Positions 1 through 8,832 of a stretch of 39,165 nucleotides of DNA are shown in pieces. A model generated the notes under the pieces. It had not been told where the DNA came from. It searched no databases and saw only the letters and a list, made by a program, of their open reading frames with translations. Positions within the stretch are counted from its first letter, which is position 1. Each line of letters opens with the position of its first letter. The position numbers and the translations under genes were made by a program. The stretch spans positions 1-39,165 of the forward strand of contig JAFWKK010000004.1 of the NCBI GenBank assembly GCA_017514235.1, written 5' to 3'. Origin of the DNA: Kiritimatiellia bacterium. GTDB taxonomy: Bacteria > Verrucomicrobiota > Kiritimatiellia > RFP12 > UBA1067.

Positions 1-110
1 ACAGGGGAAAGTTGTTTCATCGGATGATTCAGCAAGCCGTGACAATGCGCCCTAAGTCAATAAAGGAGTTCTATGTCTCATCACCCAGAAAGGACGGCCC
101 GGAATGTTAG
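1..110 (+). CDS. IS1595-family transposase, C-terminal fragment (cut by window edge)
   Basis: The frame beginning at base 3 reads RGKLFHRMIQQAV followed by about 22 residues and a TAG stop at 108-110. The pattern 'gkLFhRmiqQAv' near the C terminus is typical of IS1595-type DDE transposases. The stop is directly followed by a sequence that recurs, inverted, just upstream of the transposase start at the right edge of the window, which is where the right terminal inverted repeat of such an element belongs. The rest of the gene lies outside the window, so catalytic residues cannot be checked. Family assignment rests on a short C-terminal match plus the matching N-terminal fragment at 39077. Confidence 0.7.
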   Translation, partial: RGKLFHRMIQQAVTMRPKSIKEFYVSSPRKDGPEC

Positions 111-134
111 GCCCGTCAATCAGCCACCCAGTTT
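109..134 (+). repeat. IS right terminal inverted repeat (26 bases shared with 39026-39051)
   Basis: The 26 bases here are the exact reverse complement of 39026-39051; the core reads ggcccgtcaatcagccac on this strand. The repeat overlaps the transposase stop codon and marks the outer end of the left IS copy at about 131-134. The first codons of the neighbouring glycosidase gene begin immediately outside it. Confidence 0.75.
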
Positions 135-144
135 GAAGAATCTT

Positions 145-1887
145 ATGTTGCTGACGGCGGCGGCTTGCGCCTTCGCCTGCCCTGGAGCACAGGAAGACGT
201 GCGCGACGTGCGCGTCCGCACGTTCGTCTATCCCAAGCGCATCGTATGGCAGACTTCGGAGCTGGCATCCACCGACGGACAGCCGGCAAGGTGCGCCGCC
301 GAAAAAACGGAACTTCTGCTCGGCCACAAGTTCGGCCAGGTCTGTGAAGGGCCGTTCGGGTCTGCGTGCGGCACGAAACTGATCAACAGGGGCGAACCGG
401 CAGGCATTCTGCTGGACTTCGGACGCGAGCTGCATGGCGGCGTTTCGCTGGGCATGAGCCCCGGCGGCACGCCCGGCGCGCGTCTGCGGCTGCGCTTCGG
501 CGAGTCGGTCTCGGAGACGGCGAGCACCGTCGGCGACGCCAGGCACGCCTCGAACGACCACGCCCTGCGCGACTTCGAGCTGCCAGTGCCGCGCTTCGGC
601 TCAATCGAAACAGGCAACACCGGCTTCCGTTTCCTGAGGATCGATCTCGTGACCGGCGGCGAAGTGGGCTTCGAGTTCATACGCGCCGTCTCGCTGATGC
701 GCCCGATGAAGGCGATCGGATCGTTCCGCTCGTCAGACGAACGCCTCAACCGCGTGTTCGAGACGGCCGTGCGCACCGTGCACCTCTGTTGCCAAGATTA
801 CCTGTGGGACGGCATCAAGCGCGACCGGCTCGTTTGGATGGGCGACACGCACCCGGAGACGATGGCGATTCTGAACGTGTTCGGCGCGGCATCGATCCTT
901 CCGGAGTCACTCGACTACATGGCGGCCACTACGCCGACCGACCGCTGGATGCACGGCATACCCACCTACACGCTGTGGTGGATCCGCAACTTGGCGGAAT
1001 GGTACCGCTATACGGGCGACGCGGATTATGTACGCCGCCACGCAGGATACCTGGAGAAGACGTTCGAACATGTGCTTTCCGGCATGAAGGACGGCGAATG
1101 GCGCGCAGGCAAATTCCTTGACTGGCCGACGAAGCACAACGACAAGGCGGCATTGTCCGGCACGCAAGGGCTTGCGCTCGTCACCGCACGCGAAACAGCG
1201 CTCCTGGCGAACGTGGCCGGGCTGACGGCGCTTGCGGACAAGGCGCGCGCACTGGAGGCGGAGCTGGCCAAGCTCCGTCCCGACCCGCATGGCGAGAAAT
1301 CCGCCGCCGCCATGCTTGCGCTTTCCGGCCTGCGAGATCCAAAAGAGATGTTCTCGCAGGTCCTCGGGCAGAACGGGCACGACGGCGTCTCAACGTTCTA
1401 CGGCTACTACATGATCGAGGCAATGAGCGCGGCTGGCGAGAACCAACGGGCGCTTGATACGGTGCGCGAATACTGGGGTGCGATGCTTGACGTCGGCGCG
1501 ACAAGCTTCTGGGAGGACTTCAAGCTAGCCTGGACGAACGACTGCTTCCGCATCGACGAGATGCCTGTCGCCGGGAAGAAGGACATCCACGGCGACTACG
1601 GAGAGTTCTGCTACTCGGGCTTCCGTCATTCGCTCTGCCACGGCTGGGCGGGCGGACCGGCCTCATGGTGCATCAATCACGTGCTTGGCATCCGTCCCCT
1701 AGACGTCGGCTGCCGCCGCATCGAGGTAAAGCCGTTCCTCGGCGATCTCGAATGGGCGGAGGGCGCAATGGCCCTGCCGGACGGCTCATCGGTAAACGTC
1801 AGGCTCCGCAAGCTCCAAGACGGCAAGATCGATGTCAAAATCTCTTCGCCAGATTGGATCGAAATCGTCAAGAAGGAACCAATCTGA
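145..1887 (+). CDS. Alpha-L-rhamnosidase-like glycoside hydrolase (GH78), exported
   Basis: The protein has about 580 residues and resembles GH78 alpha-L-rhamnosidases, which release terminal rhamnose from plant polysaccharides and glycosides. The central motif LWDGIKRDRLVWMGDTHPE is characteristic of the (alpha/alpha)6 barrel of this family. Later GATSFWEDF and HGWAGGPASWCINHVLGI match the barrel end and the C-terminal beta-sandwich. The first residues (MLLTAAACAFACPGA) form a short signal peptide, so export is likely. The frame stays open upstream to 73, but those codons are IS DNA and should be discarded. A TTG at 133 (giving a lysine-containing MKNLM start) is an alternative. The IS has landed at or within a few bases of the start, so native promoter and ribosome binding site are probably lost. 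The enzyme is slightly short for the family; the first accessory domain is reduced. Confidence 0.8.
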   Translation: MLLTAAACAFACPGAQEDVRDVRVRTFVYPKRIVWQTSELASTDGQPARCAAEKTELLLGHKFGQVCEGPFGSACGTKLINRGEPAGILLDFGRELHGGVSLGMSPGGTPGARLRLRFGESVSETASTVGDARHASNDHALRDFELPVPRFGSIETGNTGFRFLRIDLVTGGEVGFEFIRAVSLMRPMKAIGSFRSSDERLNRVFETAVRTVHLCCQDYLWDGIKRDRLVWMGDTHPETMAILNVFGAASILPESLDYMAATTPTDRWMHGIPTYTLWWIRNLAEWYRYTGDADYVRRHAGYLEKTFEHVLSGMKDGEWRAGKFLDWPTKHNDKAALSGTQGLALVTARETALLANVAGLTALADKARALEAELAKLRPDPHGEKSAAAMLALSGLRDPKEMFSQVLGQNGHDGVSTFYGYYMIEAMSAAGENQRALDTVREYWGAMLDVGATSFWEDFKLAWTNDCFRIDEMPVAGKKDIHGDYGEFCYSGFRHSLCHGWAGGPASWCINHVLGIRPLDVGCRRIEVKPFLGDLEWAEGAMALPDGSSVNVRLRKLQDGKIDVKISSPDWIEIVKKEPI

Positions 1888-2031
1888 CAGGATCAACCAC
1901 GCACAAGCTGAATCTCAACGGTACGCCGCCGGCGGGCTATTCGCCCCGTTTCCGAGAGAATCGCATCCAAACGAAACAGCAGCTGACAATCATCTGTCAA
2001 TCCTGCATCAAGTCATAGCCGTCTCTTCATC

Positions 2032-3327
2032 TCATCCCTGCTGCATCGCGAGCGAGGCGAACTTCTTGGGTGTCGTGGCAAGCTTCGCGAGCTCACGTGC
2101 CGGAACGAGAATGTTCTGCGCTCCGTCTTCCGCGCCTAGCTTGCGCATGGCCTCGTGATACTGATCTTGCGCGGCACCGAGCGACCTGCCCATTTTCTCG
2201 AGAGCTCCAAACGCGGCGTCCATGCGTTCAAGTATCTGCTTTGCCCGGTTGGATATGTTCTGGTTGTTGCGGTCAACCTTCAGCCTGTCCATGCCAATCT
2301 TGAAAAGTACAAGGTATCCGAACAGCATCTGCGGAGAGGCAAGCACGACAGCACGTTCGTTTGCGAATGACACGAGCTGCGGGTCAGTGGCAATGGCGGC
2401 CGAGTACGTCGCCTCGCTCGGCATTGCCATTATTACGACAGGCGAGTACTCCGCCTCGGCATCGGCGTCGCGCTCCTTGAGCTTAACGGGATAGTTCTTG
2501 GAGGACAAATTCGCAACTTGCGCTCGCACTCGCTTCGCATGCTCCCCGAGGCACTTTTCGGCGTCTTCGGCACGTCCCTCCTTCGCCGCTTGATCGGCGG
2601 CAAGGAAGGCGTCGATGTTCACCTTCGCGTCAATGAGTATCTTGCGGTGCGTCCCGTCGAGAATGGTGAAGTCGGGCATTCCCGCATCACTCGCACCATG
2701 CTGCTCAACGAAGTCCGTTCCCGGCCTAAGCCCCGCGCCCTCCAAGACGTTGCGCACTATCCCTTCGCCCCAGTTGCCCTGGCTCTTGTTCCCGCCTCGG
2801 AGCGCCGTCACAAAGTCATCAGCCTGACGTCCGAGGTTCTGCGCCTTGCGCCCTACTTCGTCGATCATTACCGAAAGCTCGCCGCCGAGCTTGACATTGG
2901 ATTCCCTCGACGCCTCGGCCGCCTTGCGAAATTCGTCGATGTTCTGGCGAAGAGCGTCGAAAAGAGGCTTCACGTCCTTTGCATTGCGCTCGGAGAGCAT
3001 GCCGGACTTCTCCTCCAACTTATCCGCCGCGAGCGACGAGAACTCGCTGCGCAAGCGCGCGATGGTCTCCTCCAAGGTATGCCTAAGTTCCGCAAGCCGC
3101 GCCTCGCAAGCATGATCCTTGTCCGCAAGCCGCGCCTCGACAGCCTCGTCTTTGGCAGCCAGAGTTGCCGAAAGCGCGGCGTTTTCGCCGCCAAGCCTCT
3201 GCACCTCGGAGGCATGCTCCGCAACCTGGCGACGCGACCTGCGTAAAGCCAAAAGTGCCATCGCCAGGGCCGCGCACAATGCACCGGCTACACACGCAAG
3301 CGCTGCAATCACAATGTACAGACTCAT
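2032..3327 (-). CDS. rmuC: DNA recombination protein RmuC
   Basis: The 431-residue protein has one N-terminal membrane segment (about residues 2-28), a long charged coiled coil (about 30-170), then the RmuC nuclease-like domain. Diagnostic stretches are QGNWGEGIVRNVLEGAGL, ILIDAKVNIDAF, and near the end SPQMLFGYLVLFKIG. RmuC proteins limit inverted-repeat rearrangements in E. coli and have a PD-(D/E)XK-like fold; the exact substrate is not established. The second ATG (3327) is preferred because AGGAG lies 8 bases upstream of it, but only 2 bases from the ATG at 3333. The gene is monocistronic and convergent with the rhamnosidase gene. Confidence 0.92.
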   Translation of the reverse strand: MSLYIVIAALACVAGALCAALAMALLALRRSRRQVAEHASEVQRLGGENAALSATLAAKDEAVEARLADKDHACEARLAELRHTLEETIARLRSEFSSLAADKLEEKSGMLSERNAKDVKPLFDALRQNIDEFRKAAEASRESNVKLGGELSVMIDEVGRKAQNLGRQADDFVTALRGGNKSQGNWGEGIVRNVLEGAGLRPGTDFVEQHGASDAGMPDFTILDGTHRKILIDAKVNIDAFLAADQAAKEGRAEDAEKCLGEHAKRVRAQVANLSSKNYPVKLKERDADAEAEYSPVVIMAMPSEATYSAAIATDPQLVSFANERAVVLASPQMLFGYLVLFKIGMDRLKVDRNNQNISNRAKQILERMDAAFGALEKMGRSLGAAQDQYHEAMRKLGAEDGAQNILVPARELAKLATTPKKFASLAMQQG

Positions 3328-3364
3328 CTCCATTTCTCCTGCACCGTCATCTTTAGACAGGCAT

Positions 3365-3370
3365 ATTATA
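3365..3370 (-). promoter_or_regulatory. TATAAT -10 box for rmuC
   Basis: On the minus strand a perfect TATAAT sits about 37 bases before the rmuC start, in an AT-rich gap. A TTGTTA lies 15 bases upstream as a poorly spaced -35 candidate. The box is clear; the -35 is not. Confidence 0.5.
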
Positions 3371-3418
3371 CCACACTTCTAAATTTAACAATACGCCGTC
3401 ACCGCAACAGCATTGCGA

Positions 3419-4273
3419 TCATTCGGCAGGGCAGTTGCCGACGAGGACGCGGCGGAGACGGCGACGGGCAACGTCTGCGAGACGCCAGACCGTCGCGACT
3501 GGCGTCGGGGATGCGCCTGCCATGCGCCAGCACGGAAAAAAACGTGTAACATGCAACGGCATGTCCGGCGAAACAGACGCGACAAAGGCTGCTATCGCCT
3601 CCATGTCGGCGTCCGTGTCGTTTCGCCCTGGCACAACTAGCGTCGTAACCTCGACATGGCATCCGGCGGCGTGAAGAGTCCTGACGGTCCGGCAGACGGC
3701 ATTGAAGTCGCCCCCAATCCAGTCGTAATATTCCTGCGACGGCCCCTTGAGGTCGATGTTCGCCGCGTCGACAAGCGGCGCAAGGCCCGCGACGATCTCC
3801 TCATTCGCGCAACCGTTCGAGACAAGGACGTTGCACATTCCCCTTGCGCGGACTTCCAGTGCGCAATCGCGCACGAACTCCCATCCGACAAGCGGCTCGT
3901 TGTACGTGTATGCAAGCCCTATGTTGCCCTGCTCGTCCCTAAGTCTCGCCGCAAGGTCTGCCAAATCTGCAGGCGTCGCCGTCCGGCACGGCACCTCGTC
4001 CCCGCCATGCTGCGATATCCCGTCGTTCTGGCAAAACGGACAGCGAAGGTTGCATCCGAAGGAACCCACGGAAAGGACATTGCTCCCCGGCCTGAAGAAC
4101 GCGATCGGCTTCTTCTCAATGGGGTCGAGCGCAAGCGATGAAATCCTTCCGTAATTAGCCGCAACAACGCGTCCGCGTTCCATCCGACGCGCGCGGCAGA
4201 AGCCAAAAGCGCCGTTCGCAAGCCGACATCGGCGCGGACATGTTCCGCAAACCGCTTCTGTCGCGTCACTCAT
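3419..4273 (-). CDS. amrS: AmmeMemoRadiSam system radical SAM enzyme (AmrS-like)
   Basis: The 284-residue protein carries the radical SAM cluster motif C74-x3-C78-x2-C81 (CNLRCPFC) preceded by an N-terminal cysteine pair region (CGTCPRRC and GFC), as in the AmmeMemoRadiSam family. Further family marks are IGLAYTYNEPLVGWEF, ANIDLKG and VEVTTLVVPG. The ATG at 4273 is chosen because it overlaps the stop of the upstream MEMO/AMMECR1 gene in ATGAGTGA, giving tight translational coupling, and because the longer frame would run deep into that gene. The family uses a [4Fe-4S] cluster and S-adenosylmethionine; its physiological substrate was long unknown, so no reaction is asserted here. Confidence 0.9.
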   Translation of the reverse strand: MSDATEAVCGTCPRRCRLANGAFGFCRARRMERGRVVAANYGRISSLALDPIEKKPIAFFRPGSNVLSVGSFGCNLRCPFCQNDGISQHGGDEVPCRTATPADLADLAARLRDEQGNIGLAYTYNEPLVGWEFVRDCALEVRARGMCNVLVSNGCANEEIVAGLAPLVDAANIDLKGPSQEYYDWIGGDFNAVCRTVRTLHAAGCHVEVTTLVVPGRNDTDADMEAIAAFVASVSPDMPLHVTRFFPCWRMAGASPTPVATVWRLADVARRRLRRVLVGNCPAE

Positions 4274-5702
4274 GGAACACTTCGGCCTGGAACGTCTCGA
4301 ACTTCGCCCCTTCTCGCCATGCGTCTGCGGGAAGCCCCGCCTTCTGCGAAAGATAGGCAAGAGTCGTCGGCAGGTCCCAGCCCTGTTCCGGCGCAACCTG
4401 AGGAAGAAACACGGCGAAGCGGCCGTCCTTCTCCAACGTCATGCCGTCACGTCCCAGCACGATGTCTCGCCAAGACGCGACGCGTTTCGGCGGCGTCAGG
4501 GCTGAGACTTCCACACGGAGCTCGCCAAGCTCGCGTTCCGTGACCGGCGAAAAGCGAGGGTCGCGAAGCGCCGCGTCAACAGCACGCGCGGCAACGGCCT
4601 CGACGAGCGGACGCATAGGCAAAATCTCGCCGATGCAACCGCGCAGCGCACCCGTCGCCTTGTCGTTAAGCGTCACAAAAGCGCCCATCTTAGAAAGCGT
4701 CGCCTTGGGCGCGGATCCAGCATCCGGTTCCTCGCCACGGCGAGACCCTTCCCTTACCGCACGCTCCAGCGACGTTCGCGCGACGCGCAGGAGATACGCC
4801 CTGTCATTTGCGGAGAGGACCGCGGCCCCATTGCCTTGCCATTTCGCATATCCGGTAGCGGCGAGATAGCACACGAAACGCGTATAGTCGCCGCTCGCGT
4901 CGCCAGACGTCGCATATCGCTGCCGGACGAGAGCCGTGCCATACGGAAAGGCACGGAGCGCGAGCTCTATCGGGACATGTCCGCAGATAGTCGCACCCGT
5001 GCGCTTGACGAACGCGGCGAAACTGTCCGCATCGCCCTTCGCGGCAAACGAGAACGCTTCGGCGTCCGTTGCCGCGACCTGTCGCCGGACGTCCTCGCCT
5101 CCGCCGCTGCCGTACGGCGTATAGGAGAAATCCTCGCCGTAGTGAGTAAAGTCGGACGACAGGACGAGCAATGTCTCTGCGTCTATCAGTCGCGAAAGCG
5201 CACGGACGCACATTCCCATCTGGTCTTGTCCGAAGGATCCAACCACAAGCGGCACGATCGTAAAGCCGTTACCAAGCGCGACCTGTAGAAGCGGATACTC
5301 GATCTGCGCGGAATGCTCGGCGGCGTGCACGCGGTCGTTCCTGGCAACGGGCGCGACGAGCGCAAGGCGATCAAGCCAGTCGCGGTCAATCCTGATTTCT
5401 CCAAGCGGAGTCGACACAGCTTCGGACTCCGGAGCGACGAGACGGTTCTCAATCCAGGCGCGATGGCTGGGAGCGAGCACGACGACGCGGCGAAACTTCC
5501 CGCCGCGCACGGCGCGGACAGCGGTCCAAGCCGCTTCGCCGGAATAGGCCCATCCCGCATGCGGCAAGACGAGAACGTTCGGAACCCCGTCAGCTGTCGC
5601 CGAATCATGCGATGCGGCGGCTTCCCACTTCTCGGCGAGGGCGCGAATCCCCTTCTCCGTCCCCGGATACCATGTCCCGGCTATTGTGCTGTCGAGTGCC
5701 AT
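4266..5702 (-). CDS. amrB-amrA: AmmeMemoRadiSam protein B/A fusion (MEMO1 + AMMECR1)
   Basis: The 478-residue protein joins two domains. Residues about 1-270 are a MEMO1-like domain: PHAGWAYSG near 47, APSH near 78, EHSAQIEYPLLQ near 135, SSDFTHYG near 187; MEMO proteins resemble extradiol dioxygenases and the histidines are the likely metal ligands. Residues about 300-478 are an AMMECR1 domain with GAFVTL and the signature LRGCIG. Start 5702 is preferred over the longer frame at 5732 because GGAGG precedes it by 8 bases. It overlaps the downstream radical SAM gene by 8 bases, so all three components of the system come from two coupled genes. The role is redox or cofactor related by family, not shown here. 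Confidence 0.9.
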   Translation of the reverse strand: MALDSTIAGTWYPGTEKGIRALAEKWEAAASHDSATADGVPNVLVLPHAGWAYSGEAAWTAVRAVRGGKFRRVVVLAPSHRAWIENRLVAPESEAVSTPLGEIRIDRDWLDRLALVAPVARNDRVHAAEHSAQIEYPLLQVALGNGFTIVPLVVGSFGQDQMGMCVRALSRLIDAETLLVLSSDFTHYGEDFSYTPYGSGGGEDVRRQVAATDAEAFSFAAKGDADSFAAFVKRTGATICGHVPIELALRAFPYGTALVRQRYATSGDASGDYTRFVCYLAATGYAKWQGNGAAVLSANDRAYLLRVARTSLERAVREGSRRGEEPDAGSAPKATLSKMGAFVTLNDKATGALRGCIGEILPMRPLVEAVAARAVDAALRDPRFSPVTERELGELRVEVSALTPPKRVASWRDIVLGRDGMTLEKDGRFAVFLPQVAPEQGWDLPTTLAYLSQKAGLPADAWREGAKFETFQAEVFHE

Positions 5703-5808
5703 CTGCCAACCCTCCTGCAGATATTTTATCATATTCTGCCGCTACGATCAGATCGCAATCGCAGGATTTGCCGCAATCACGGACGTTACTTGGTTGCCAA
5801 GCCAGAAT

Positions 5809-8800
5809 TTACCGGTTCTGCGACTTTAGACAGGCGCAGAGCGCGGGTATGAAGTAGAGCGAGACAAGTGTCGACACGAAGATGCCGCCGACGGAACCAA
5901 TGCCCATTGACTGCCTGAGCTCGCAGCCAAGTCCGCCGCCGAGCGCCATCGGCAGCATGCCGACAAGCGCCGCAGCGCAGCTCATCAGGACGGGACGGAA
6001 CTTCGCCATCGCCGCAGCCATGACGTTCCCGGTCCGGCGCCAGTCGTCGATGATCAGGATTGCCGCGTTCACGACAACGCCAACGAGCATGATGCCTGCC
6101 AGAAGGCCGAAGATCGAAAGCGTCTGATGCGCGGCGACGACAGCCGCGAAGATGCCGAGGTAGCTGAATGGGATCGTGAAGAGTATGACGAACGGCATAG
6201 TCCACGACTCAAGGATCGCCGCCAGCAGCAGGTAGGTCAGCGCTATGGCAATGACGGTGACAAGCCCGAACTCTGCAAACGCCTCGTCCATGTACTCGGA
6301 CTGTCCGCCGAGCGATGCCGTGTAGCCGTGTGGAAGCTCGGCCTTCGCCAGCGCAAGGGCACGTTCCGTCACTTCGCCCATGCCATGCCCCGGCGCGTTG
6401 TTCGCGTATACGATCGTCGAGCGCCGCTTCTCGCTGCGAACAATCTGCACCTGCTGGACGGACCGCGTCACCTCGGCGACAGCTCCCAGCGTGAACGGGC
6501 GACCCTCTGGCCCGGGGAAGTTCTGTTCGGCAAGCTGGCGCACCCCGTCGGCCTCGTTATAACGCACGCGGATGTCGTAGCTCCGCTCGCCCGCCGAAAA
6601 CGTGGCCGGCGTGAGGCCCGCAAGCGAAGCTCGCAGGTTGAGGCCCAGCAAATATGGCGTCATGCCGAGATCGTTGATCACAGCGCGATTAGGTCGGATG
6701 CGCAACTCGGGCCGTCCCGCCCGCACGTTGTTCTCCACGTCCGTCGCGATGTCGGACGCTTTTATGTCCTGCGAAACGGCAAGGCACGCCTTGTCCAGCA
6801 CGGACAAGTCCTCGCCCATGAGCTTAACCTGGATCGACTGGGCAGAACCGCCGACTAGCAACGGCACAAGCACGGAAGCAAGCACGTCAGGCACCTCGTT
6901 CAACCGAGTGCGCATCAAGGCAGCGACGTCGGAGATCGTCTCACGTCGCTCGGTCATCGGCCGGAGCACGAAGTCGATCTGCGCGAGATGGGCTCCGCGG
7001 CCGACCTGCCCGAGTATGCCCTGAGTCTTGCCGACGGAAACAGTATGGCGCAGGACAAGCCGCCCGCCCGCAGCATCCCGCACGTCCGCTAACTTCGCGG
7101 CAATCGCTTGCGTACGCTCCGCAGCGCGTTCGAGCGTGATGTCAGCCGGATACTCGAGCTTGACGGACAGCTCGCCCTTGTCGAAGAGGGGCACGAAGTC
7201 TGACTTGACCCTCGGCCCGAGCAGCATGAAGCCTGCGACCGTCAACGCGGAAAACACGGAGATCGAAGTCTTCGGGAAATGCAGAACCGATTCCAACGAT
7301 GCGGCGTATCCGCGCTCCAGCAGTCCATACAGCCAGGTCCACGGCGTCAAGACCTTCGACATCAGCCTGTTGGCGCCCTCGCCGCGTGCGCCGAGCTTTG
7401 CCGCCATCATCGGAGTCAGCGTGAACGAAACGAGCAGCGAGGCGAACGTCGAGGCCGTGACCACGATGGCGAACGGCACGAAGAACCGCCCAGCCATAGT
7501 CCGCATCGTCGCAATCGGAAGGAAGACGACTATGTTGGTGAGCGCCGAGGCGGCAACCGCAAGCGCGACCTCGCCGGCCCCGCGTGCGGCATCTCCATTT
7601 CGGCGCGCAATGTTCTCAAGGACGACAATCGAGTTCGCGACGAGAATGCCGACCGAGATGCCTACAGCGTTCATCGTGATGATGTTCGCCGTATAGCCGA
7701 ACAGCGAAAAGGCGACGAGCGAAATGACGATCGTTACGGGAATGGAGACGAACGCCGTCATCGCCATCCGCCAGTCCGCCAAGAACAGGAGCAGCACGAA
7801 ACCCGTGAGAAGCACGCCCTGCCAAATGGCGTCCACACCGCCCTTAACAGTCGCGGCGACATATGCTCCGTCATCGCGCACCCAGTCGAGCCGCATTCCG
7901 CCAGGCAACTCCCCGACGAGCGTCTTGCAGATCGCGCGCAGACCGTCCACCGTCTTCGCCGCGTTCGCCTCGCCGCGTTTCGTCACCCTCATTATGACTG
8001 CGGGGCGTCCGTCGAACGAGGCGATGGATTCCTTGCGCTTCGTGCCGAACGCAAACGTTGCGACATCGCGCAGATAGAGCCGCGTTCCGCGCACGGTTCC
8101 GATCTCGATCCGCCCGAGATCCTCAATGCCGCGCGCCTCCGCGTCGAACATGACGGAGAACTCTCGCGCACGGTCAGAGACCTGTCCAGACGGGATCTTG
8201 AGGTTGCCCTTGCCGACCGCCTCGACAACCTGTGCAAGCGTGAGCCCGGCGGCCGTGAGCTTCGCGCGGTCAACGGTCACCACGACTTCGCGCTCCTCGC
8301 CGCCGATCAGTTCCACCGAGGCGACGCCCGCTACGGTCGAAAGCCGCCCCGAAAGCCGGTCGTCCGCGTAGTCGTAGAGTTCATCGACGGGCTGCTCACC
8401 CGTCAGTGCGAGCGTGACGACGGGAATCGCGTTCACGTCGTACTTCTGCACCTGCGGCTTCTCGGCACCGCTCGGCAGGTCGCCCTCGATCACCGCGATC
8501 TTCGCGCGGATGTCGTCCGCCGCAACGTTCTGGTCCACGTTGAGGTTGAACTCGAGCAAGACCTGGCAGAAGTTGTTCGCACACGTCGTCGTCATGTGCT
8601 TGAGGCCGTCCACCTGCACTGCGGCGTCTTCGATGGGACGTGCGACGGACGTCTCGATCTCCTCTGGCGATGCGCCCGGATAGACGACTACGACCGACAC
8701 ATAGGGCACGACGACGTTCGGCACGATGTCGATGCCCATGTTGCGCGTCGCGAGCGTTCCGAATAGCATCAACACGCTCAGGACGACGAGCGTCAGGACC

Positions 8801-8832
8801 GGCCGTCGGATGGCGGTGTCAGAGAGAAACAT
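5809..8832 (-). CDS. RND-family efflux permease (AcrB/MexB-like)
   Basis: The 1007-residue inner-membrane pump has the typical layout: MFLSDTAIRRPVLTLVVLSVL as first transmembrane helix, a porter loop with YPGASPEEIETSVARPIEDA, a first block of membrane helices from about residue 335, a second porter loop and a second membrane block from about 850 (GLVTVIAIALTYLLLAAILES). Length equals that of HAE-1 pumps. It uses the proton gradient to drive substrates through a tripartite complex. It is the last gene of the efflux operon, overlapping the adaptor gene by 14 bases, with GAGGA about 7 bases before the ATG. Substrate cannot be read from sequence; drugs, bile salts or other amphiphiles are usual. 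Confidence 0.93.
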   Translation of the reverse strand: MFLSDTAIRRPVLTLVVLSVLMLFGTLATRNMGIDIVPNVVVPYVSVVVVYPGASPEEIETSVARPIEDAAVQVDGLKHMTTTCANNFCQVLLEFNLNVDQNVAADDIRAKIAVIEGDLPSGAEKPQVQKYDVNAIPVVTLALTGEQPVDELYDYADDRLSGRLSTVAGVASVELIGGEEREVVVTVDRAKLTAAGLTLAQVVEAVGKGNLKIPSGQVSDRAREFSVMFDAEARGIEDLGRIEIGTVRGTRLYLRDVATFAFGTKRKESIASFDGRPAVIMRVTKRGEANAAKTVDGLRAICKTLVGELPGGMRLDWVRDDGAYVAATVKGGVDAIWQGVLLTGFVLLLFLADWRMAMTAFVSIPVTIVISLVAFSLFGYTANIITMNAVGISVGILVANSIVVLENIARRNGDAARGAGEVALAVAASALTNIVVFLPIATMRTMAGRFFVPFAIVVTASTFASLLVSFTLTPMMAAKLGARGEGANRLMSKVLTPWTWLYGLLERGYAASLESVLHFPKTSISVFSALTVAGFMLLGPRVKSDFVPLFDKGELSVKLEYPADITLERAAERTQAIAAKLADVRDAAGGRLVLRHTVSVGKTQGILGQVGRGAHLAQIDFVLRPMTERRETISDVAALMRTRLNEVPDVLASVLVPLLVGGSAQSIQVKLMGEDLSVLDKACLAVSQDIKASDIATDVENNVRAGRPELRIRPNRAVINDLGMTPYLLGLNLRASLAGLTPATFSAGERSYDIRVRYNEADGVRQLAEQNFPGPEGRPFTLGAVAEVTRSVQQVQIVRSEKRRSTIVYANNAPGHGMGEVTERALALAKAELPHGYTASLGGQSEYMDEAFAEFGLVTVIAIALTYLLLAAILESWTMPFVILFTIPFSYLGIFAAVVAAHQTLSIFGLLAGIMLVGVVVNAAILIIDDWRRTGNVMAAAMAKFRPVLMSCAAALVGMLPMALGGGLGCELRQSMGIGSVGGIFVSTLVSLYFIPALCACLKSQNR

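Noticed and set aside
73-144. N-terminal extension of the rhamnosidase frame (MSHHPERT...)
   Set aside because: These codons are the transposase 3' end and IS inverted repeat read in another frame; a signal peptide begins at 145.
7279-8766. 495-codon open frame opposite the RND pump
   Set aside because: Arg/His-rich antisense shadow of a clearly recognisable pump gene.
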